From Chlorocebus sabaeus (taxonomy: Eukaryota; Chordata; Mammalia; Primates; Cercopithecidae), in the NCBI RefSeq assembly GCF_047675955.1, contig NC_132918.1, positions 90,449,106 to 90,513,105 on the forward strand: a DNA stretch of 64,000 nucleotides, written 5' to 3'. This document shows positions 36,301 to 45,300 of the stretch, in pieces; the first letter of the stretch is position 1, and every line of letters starts with the position of its first letter. The translations under genes and the position numbers were made by a program. The notes beneath the pieces were generated by a model. The model did not search any database. It had not been told where the DNA came from and saw nothing but the letters and a program-made list of their open reading frames with translations.

Positions 36301-39300
36301 CACTCTCCCCAGCCCCTAGACCTGGCAACCACCATTCTACTTCTCATCTCCAGAAATGTGACCACTCGAGGTACCTCGCAGAAGCGAAATCATAAAGTAT
36401 TTGTCCTTTCGTGACTGGCTTATTTCACTAAGCATAATGTCTTCAAGGTTCATTCATATTGTAGCATGTGTCAGAATTTCTCTCTTTTTAAGAGACTGGG
36501 TCTTACTCTGTCACCCCAGGCTGGAGCAAAGTAGTATGATCATAGTTCACTGCAGTCTCGAACTCCTGGGCTCAAGTGATCCTCCTGCCTAGCCTCCTGA
36601 CTAGGTGGGACCATTGGTATGCACCACCATGCCCAGCTAACTTTTCTTTTAATTTTTTTTTTTTTTTTTTTTTTACAGGTGGGTCTTGCTATGTTGTCAG
36701 GCTCGTCTCAAACTCCTGGCCTCAAGCAATTCCCCGGGCTCAGCCTCCCAAAGTGCTGGGATTACAGGTATGAGCCACCACACCTGGCCCTAATCAAATT
36801 AATATGTCTTTAGTATTTGAAAAAAGTCACCTGCCAGGAGTGGGTCTGTGTAATTTTTAAGGCAACTCATCACACTCTTCTGGGACTGAACTAGACTGGG
36901 TAAACAGGGTTTGCTTTAACAATATTGATTTCTTTAAATGCTTAGGCTTCTGCCTATCACAGTAATAGTTGAGCTTGTGGCAGAAAACAAAAAACAAACT
37001 TAATTGGGAGACAGACATTGAAGGTTCAGATTTGTTACCCTTTACCTATAGAGAAGCAAAAAAACGTCTTCTCTTGGACTCTATTTATAGTTGGCCCTTG
37101 AATGTTATGAGTTTGAACTGTGTGGGTTCACTTATATGCAGATTTTTTTCAAAAAATCTGCTGGAAAATTTTTTGGAGGTTTGTGACAATTTGAAGAAAC
37201 TCAGATAAACCACATACCCCAGAAATATTAAAAGAAAAAACTTAAAACTTAGTTATGTCAGTTATGTCATAAGTGCATAATATATATGTAGAGAACAGTC
37301 TCCTTTATCATTTACTACCATATTAACAAGCCTAGTTAAAATGTAAAGTTAAAATTTATCAAAACATGCACATACAACACGTGGTGCCTCTGCAGTTGGA
37401 CCCTAACTGCATAAACTTAACTACAGTACATACTATTCTGTGTCACAATTTCATAGCCATCTCTTGTTGCTACTGCGGTCTCCTCAAGTGTTGCAAGTTT
37501 GCTTAAAATGCTCTATGATGCGGCCAGGCACGCCTGTAACCCCAGCCCTTTGGGAGGCCGAGGCGGGTGGATCACTTGAGGTTAGGAGTTCGAGACCAGC
37601 CTAGCCAACATGGTGAAACCCCGTCTCTACCAAAAATACAAAAAATTAGGCATGGTGGCTTGTGCTTGTAATCCCAGCTACTCAGGAGGCTGACACAGGA
37701 GAATCGCTTGAACCTGGAAGCCGGGGTTGCAGTGAGCCAAGATCATGCCACTGCACTTCAGCCTGGGCAACAGAGTAAGACTCAAAAAGCTCTATGACGC
37801 TAGTTGTTTCAGTGTGAGTAGTTTGTTGCTCCAGTAAATTGCCTAATGCAATAAAAAGTGATCTCTCCTGGTTTTTGAGTATTTTTTGTCCTGTTTAGTG
37901 CAATACTGTACACCCTGAGTAACATCATGGGACCATTATAAAATGCCACTAGCGATGCTGGAAGCGCTGCCAAGAAGCAAAGTTGTGACATTACAAGAAA
38001 AAGTTGAATTGCTTGATGAGTACCTTAGATTAAGTTCTGCAACTGTGGTTGCCCATCATTTAAAGAAGAATCCATCATAAAGACTATTGTAAAAATAAAA
38101 TAAAATAAAATAAAAGGAAATTCACAAAGCTGTCACTGTAGTAGCTACACCAGCATGAAAATCTTGCATATTTTGTGATACCTTTATCTTGTATTGCCAA
38201 TGCATCTTTTATGTGAGTGCAGGATTGCTACAAGACTATAGACTCTAAAATGATTTGAGAAAAAATGATGTCACTATATGATAACTTAAAGCAAAAAGAA
38301 GGTGAAGGATCTAAAGTTGGAGAATTTAATGCAAGCAAACGATGGTTTGATAATTTTAGAAACAGGTTTGGCTTTAAAATGACAAGATAACAGAGAAGCA
38401 GCTTCTGCCAACCAACAGGCTGCAGACGAGTTCCCAGAGGCCATTAAGAAAATCATTCATCAGAAAGGGCCGTGCAATGGCTCACGCCTATAATCCCAGT
38501 TTGGGAGGCTGAGGAAGGAGGATCTCTTGAGCCCAGGAGTTTGAGAACAGCCTGGGCAACCATAGTGAGACACTATCTCTACAAAAAATGTTTAAAATTA
38601 GGCATGGTGGTGCACACACACCTGCAGTCCCAGCTACTTGGGGGTGGCCTAAAGTGGGAGGATCACTTGAGCCCAGGAGGTCAAGGCTACAGTGAGCCAT
38701 CTGCGATTGAGCCATTGTGATCCAGCCTCGGTGGCAAAGTGAGACTGTCCAGAAAAAGAAAAAATTATTAAGGAGAAAGGATATCTGATCTGCCTGTACA
38801 GGTTTTTAATGAGAATAAAAGTGCCCTATTCTGGGAAAAAAAGGCCACAAAGGACATTTATTTGTAAGAAAGAGAAGAATGCATCAGGATTTACGGCAGG
38901 AAGAGACAGGTTAACTCTACTGTCTTATGCAAATGCAGTAGGGTTTATGATCAGGACTGTCCTTAACTATAAAGCTGCAAACCCCGGAGCCTTTAAGGGA
39001 AAAGATAAACACCAGCTACCAGTCTTGTGGTTGTACAACGTCTAGACAATGAGAACCCTCTTGGTTCCATCAATGTTCTGTAAGGAAGTACCTTGCCAAT
39101 ACAGAACTGCTTTAAAAAAAAAAAAAAAAAAAAAAAGGCGAGACAGGGTATTGCTCTATCGCCCAGGCTGGAGTGCAGTGGCACAATCATAGCTCACTGC
39201 AGCCTCGAACTCCTGGGGTTCAGTGATCCGACTATGTCAGCCAACTGAGCAGCTAGGGCCATAGGCGCAAGCCACGTGCCTGGCAGTAAAGTACCTTTTA

Positions 39301-42300
39301 AAGTTGTTTTGATTCTGGGCAATGTCTCTCTCTGGCCACCTATGAACCCTATGAGTTCAACCCTATGGAGATGTCAAGGTGGTTTATTTGTCCTCAAACA
39401 CAACATCTCCAATTTAACTTCTAGATCGGGAGTCACAGAGGACCTTTAAGATTCAGGACACATGGTGCTCTATGCAGTGGTCCCCAGCCTTTTTGGCACC
39501 AGGGATTGGTTTTGTGGAAGACAACTTTTGCACAGTGTGGGGTCGAGGGGGAAGGTTTCCAGATGAAACTGCTCCACCTCAGATCATCAGGCATTAGATT
39601 CTCATCTGGAGTGGGCAACCTAGATCCCTCACATGCAGAGTTCACAATAGGGTTCGCACTCCTGTGAGAATCTAATGCCGCCACTGATCTGACTGGAGGC
39701 GGAGCTCAGGCACCTGCCACGTGGCCTGGGGTTTGGGGAACCCTGCTCTATGGAAAAGACTGTCAACCCTCATGGGGAACATCATGAAAGTCTGGAAGGG
39801 TTTCACCACTGCCTATGCCATTGTTGTTACAGAAAAAGCTAAGAAAGCTGTCAAGTCTGAAACAATGAATTCCTGCTGGAGAAAACTGTATCCAGATGTT
39901 ACGCATGACTTCGCAGGATTTATGACAGTGTCAATCAAGGAAATAATGAGATTGTGGATTATTTGGTGGGGGTGAAGGGTTTCAAGATATGGATATTGAA
40001 ATTCAAGAGCTAACAGACATCACATCAGAGGAATTAACAGAAGATGACTTGATACCAGAGGAATTAACAGAAGATGACTTGATAGAGATGACTGCTTCTG
40101 AATCAGTGCCAGAGGAAGAATATGTGGAAGAAGCAAAGCCAGGAAACAAACTGACATTAGACAATCTGACAAAGAGTTCTGTTTGAGATTGCCTGACTTA
40201 TTTTACAACATGGACCCTTTTATGATATGGACACTGAAACTAAACAGTAGAAGGAAGATTATTAGTACCACATAGAAGCATCTTAAGAGAAATGAAAAAG
40301 CACAAAGGTTAGGCATAAATTATGATGTATTTTCATAAAATTACACCAAGTGAGCCTGTCTCTCCTTCCATCTCCTCCACCACCCGAGACAGTAAGACCA
40401 GCCCCTCCTCCTCAGCCTACTCAATGTGAAAGACACCAGGATAAAGATCTTCATGAAGATCCACTTCACTTAATGAACAATGTATTTTCCTTACGATTTT
40501 AACATTTCCTTCTCTCTAGCTCACTGTATTATAAGAATGCAGTAACAAATACATGTAACATACAAAACATGGAGTTAATCAACTGTTTATGTTATCTGTA
40601 AGGCTTTCAGTCAACAGGAGGCTACTAGTAGTTAACTTTTGGGGGGCTGGGCATAGTGACTCATGCCTATAAATCCCAACATTTTGGGAGGCCAAGGTGG
40701 GAGGATCACTTGAGCCCAGGAGTTTGAGACCAACTTGGGCAACATAGGGAGACTCTGTCTCAAAAAAAAAAAAAAAAAAAAAAAAAGTGCTGGGATTATA
40801 GGTGTGAGACACTGCACCCAGTCAGTGTGTGCTTTAGTAACAATTTCTGACACTTTAAATTTATTCTTAATATGCTTTTCTGTATGTGTATTACACTATA
40901 ATATTTTAAAAATAAACACGTATTAATGTTTTGGGGTGCCTCCTAATCTCAAATTAAAACAAGTTATTCCCTAAATGATGTTAGCAATATTGAATTAAAA
41001 ATGACAATTTAGGAGGTGGGCAGATCACCTGAAGTCAGGAGTTCAACACCAGTCTGGCCAACATGATGAAGCCCTGTCTCTACTAAAATACAAAAGTTAG
41101 CCATACTTGGTGGCACACGCCTGTAATCCCAGTTACTCAGGAGGCTGAGGCTGGAGAATCGCTTGCACCCAGGAGGCAGAGGTTGCAGTGAGCTGAGATT
41201 GCACCATTGTGCTCCAGCCTGGGCGACAAGAGCGAAACTGCGTCTCAAAAACAAACAAACAAACAAAAAAACCAAGACAACTGATCATCGTTGCTTAGGA
41301 TAAAAAAAAGAATGAGGAAAGACCTTTGGAGTTTCAAAAGTATCTCTAATGGGAAAGAAAGAAGTCCACACCCTGTAAATATTTTTTACAAGATAATGAT
41401 AGAAAAAGAACTACAGAACACAAGCAGAAATTATGTTTTCTTGAAATTAAAAATAAAATTTAATAATCACAATCCCAGCATCCCAAGTCATTCATAATTT
41501 TGATTTCTGCATATTCTTTCCTTTGTATAATACATATAAATAGGTATAAGCTATCAAAACATATAAAAAAATAACTATACATATAAAAAGTACATACAGT
41601 ATATATAAAATACATATGCTGATATATAAGTTGTAAGTATATGTAGTATAAGTTGTGTGCTTTCTTTTTACATTTTTAATGACTGTATTTTTTACATTGA
41701 TAACCTAAATAAGTTTTCCTACTTAAAATAAGGCAGACATGAACATATTTGTACATATGCTATTTAATAACGTTTTAAAGAAAATGTGCTAGTGTAAGAC
41801 TCAGAATTAAAGTTTATTAAGAACTTTATAGTTCACTCCATGTTGCCATATAGTTATTTTTTTAAAAAAAGAGGACTGTTGGTAATGTCCCCAGTAAATT
41901 ACCAAACCATTGCTAGGATTAGGTATTGTGTGTGTGTGTGTTTCCATTTCAGCAGGTATAAAACAGTATCTAAAAACTGTTGTGTTTCTTTGACTACTAT
42001 TATTTTACTTTCCTCACGTGAATTATGTTTACGTCCTTTGCCTATTAGAAATCTCCCCATAAATTTGAGCTCTTTAGATTTATATAAACCACATTTTATG
42101 TAACTTCAATTTTTCCCAGTCTGTTTGCCACTTAGTTTACTTTCTACTGTAAATGAAATTTTAAGTTCTAAATATTCAAAGCCTCACTCAACTTTTCTCA
42201 ACAGAACACTAAGAGAAAAAGAAATTAGTACAATTATTCAGATCCAAAAACAGACAACAATATCTTGCAAAAACAAGCATTTAAACAAGAGTATTACAAA

Positions 42301-45300
42301 ACAGACTCCAAAAATGCTAGGAAATCTTAGAAAGTTAGTGAAGTAGAAGGAACTGTCAGCAGAGGACACTGGATATGAAAGTCGGCGTCTCTAAAGTGAT
42401 GGTAGAATTAACATTAGTTGTGGAATAAGGAGTGAGCCTGAGCTTAATCCCAGTATCATCACAAACTGTATGACCTCCTCTGGGGTCAGTATCCCTGCAG
42501 ACAAAAATAGGGGCACCACCATTTCCATGGCAGATCTGCTATGATGGTGAAAGCACCTGCTGGTTTCAGTTTTCCCCCTCCCTCTTGGGTGACTGGTTTT
42601 CCTACAGCCTAAATCTGGTGCTGAAAAAGTCACCGCTTCTCACTTTTACTTTGTTAGCTCATATGGTGCCACCTCAAAGACCTACTAGAACTTCTTGTTG
42701 CTTGTGACTTGCTCATTTGATAGTTGTGATTGTGTCTGGAATGGGAAGCAAGATTTTGCTTCAAGGTGTTTTAATTTTAATTGCATATTTCAAGAACTGG
42801 TTCTTTCTTTAAATGAAGACTCCACTTATACAGATTGACACAATATAACAATATAAGACTTCAAAGCCTGGTATCATTACTGAACAATTAAAGTAAGACT
42901 TAACAATAAAAGCAATTACGAGTAAGCAAAAAGAAACTTTTAGAAAACAAACTTTTTATTTTACTCAGTAAACCTTTGACTGTAATATTCCACACATCCC
43001 TTTACAGGCAGAAAACGACAAAGTTGAAGCGTGTTTATTTCTTAAATTATATCAAAGGAAATTAAATAAGGCATATTTTTTCAAGCAGAATTTGCCTGCA
43101 TTATCTAAGACTACTATAGAATTTGAATTGAACAGAATAGTGAACTCCAAAGCAGACTGTGTAAAAAACCCACTGAGATGTGGAAAAATGAATTTCTATA
43201 TTTATTTCTATCACAATAAGACTAACACTTGAGGGTAAGGCACTGGGTTAAACACTTTACATTTATTAATTCATTTACTATTTAAACTAAGGCACAGATA
43301 AAATGAAAAATTCACTGAAAATCACAACTAATAAAGTTTGCGAATAAGCAGCAGACAAGATCCAAACCCAGGCAATCTGGCACCAGATTAACCACTAAAC
43401 CATAATCCTTCTCAAGTGATAGGCTTTAGCAATATTTACTGTCATATTTTCAATAATTCCCAAAACACATTTTTTTACATTTTCATATCTCTGAAAAAGA
43501 ATATGTCTTAAAAGGATGGCATCTTATAATCATAATTGGCAGTATTTTTTCTTTCTTGATGGTACATCTTAGAATCCAGTGTCTTGTTTTCAGTAAGATA
43601 CACATATGTACTCACTAGGCCTGCTAAATTAGACCTTCATAAGTTGTGCCCTATATTCAAGGTATCCTGAAAGAATGGGAATTCCACAATCATAGAAGAT
43701 GACAGTGGTGTTTACACTAGCTGAATGCTGTGCTGCAATGTACTGAGATTTATCTATACTTATGTGGATTTATAGATTCTATCCAGTTTTAATTTAACCC
43801 TCAAAAATTGGTATCTGACAAATGGTACCTGTGGAAACCACTCATTAAAGACCTAAGTACTGGTGGGGCATGGTGGCTCTCACCTGTAATCCCAGCACTC
43901 TGGGAGGCAGGCAGATCGCTTGAGCCCAGGAGTTTGAGACCAGCCTGAGCAATATAGTAAAACTTATCTCCACAAAAAATACAAAAATTAGCTGGGTGTG
44001 GTGGGCTGAGGTGGGACAATCATTTGAGCCCAGGAGGTGGAGGCTGCAGTGAGCTATGATCGTGCCACTGCACTCCAGCATGGGTGGCAGAGTGAGCTCT
44101 TCTCTCAAAAACAAACAAACAAAGACATAAGCACTAATGCAAATTATCAACAATAAGAAAATAACAGCACTGAGTCATCTAAAAAAATAACCGCCCCCGC
44201 TCAATGATGGTTTAATCGGTCCTGACAACTGGATAAAAAAATAGAAATGCTAAGGACTATTTGAATATGGCTTTATATAAACCTCACTTTAAGTGTACAC
44301 TGAGTTTTGAGCCTTATCTAATGATAGTAGTACAAACATATATGAATTATAAACATATATCTGAAGTGTGTTTGAATTTTATTTTTTAAAATTGCTTGGT
44401 AATATTTAGGTAAAAAAACATCCTCTCACAACTGGGGGATGGGTAGAGTCAAACTATCATCACATTTTACACAACAAAGACACCGATAAAAGGTAGGATT
44501 CATTCTCATTATTCTCTGATTCTTTCTTTGCAAGTTTACTTGCTAAAATCTGTAATCCCAAAACCACCACTTGAGGTCCGTTTAGCAGTTGCTCACAGGC
44601 TGCCACAGAGCAGAGCAAATTTTGAGTTGCCCAGTGCACATGTTCACAGCTGAGGCGGCATGTTCCCAGACGGGGTCAAACAAGGCGATGCTCTGCTTTC
44701 TTGTTTCGGCTCTTGTGCTGTAAACAAGTGTCCTTTTCGTGGGCTATTTAGTGCGAACTTTCTTGCATTTTTGTTGGTGAATGTGTGTGTAAAATGGCTC
44801 CCAAGTGTAAAGGGCTATCTGGTGTTGGCTGAATTCGCGGAGGGGGCCAACTGTATACTTTCATTGTTTCTGTTCAAAGAGGATCTCATAAAGTTAATGA
44901 TACTGTTTGCATGAGTTGTGACATAAATAATAATGTATATTTGGTATGGTTTGAACGTGTGTCCTCTCTGAAACTCATGCTGAAACTTGATCTCCAATGT
45001 AGCAGTGTTGAGAGGTGCAGCTTTTAAAAGGTGACTGGGTCCTGAGGGCTCTGCTCTGATGAATGGATTAATCTATTCATGGATTAATGGGTTATCAAGT
45101 GAGTGGCTTTGGTGGCTTTATAAGAGAAGCAAGAGAGACCAGAGCTGGTATGCTCAGCCCCCTTGCCATGTGATGCCCTGCACAACCTTGGAACTCTACA
45201 GAGTCCCCACCAGCAAAAAGGCTCTCACCAGATGCACCCTTTCGACCTTGGACTTCCAAGCCTCCGACCTTGGACTTCCAAGCCTCCAGAACTATAAGAA

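Larger units (their letters stand above)
37088..40645 (+). mobile_element. Tigger2 DNA transposon, decayed, 3' end missing
   Basis: The 5' terminus reads AGTTGGCCCTTGAATG and GTGTGGGTTCACTTATATG. Remnants of a pogo/Tigger-family transposase (DDE type) follow in broken frames: the N-terminal part at about 37945-38090, the middle at 38270-38460 and 38760-39110, the C-terminal part at 39745-40185. Stops and frameshifts are frequent, so it is not functional. It is interrupted by Alus (37523, 38468, 39112) and an MER1-type element (39475). It stops at an Alu at 40646 before the 3' TIR. Confidence 0.85.
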
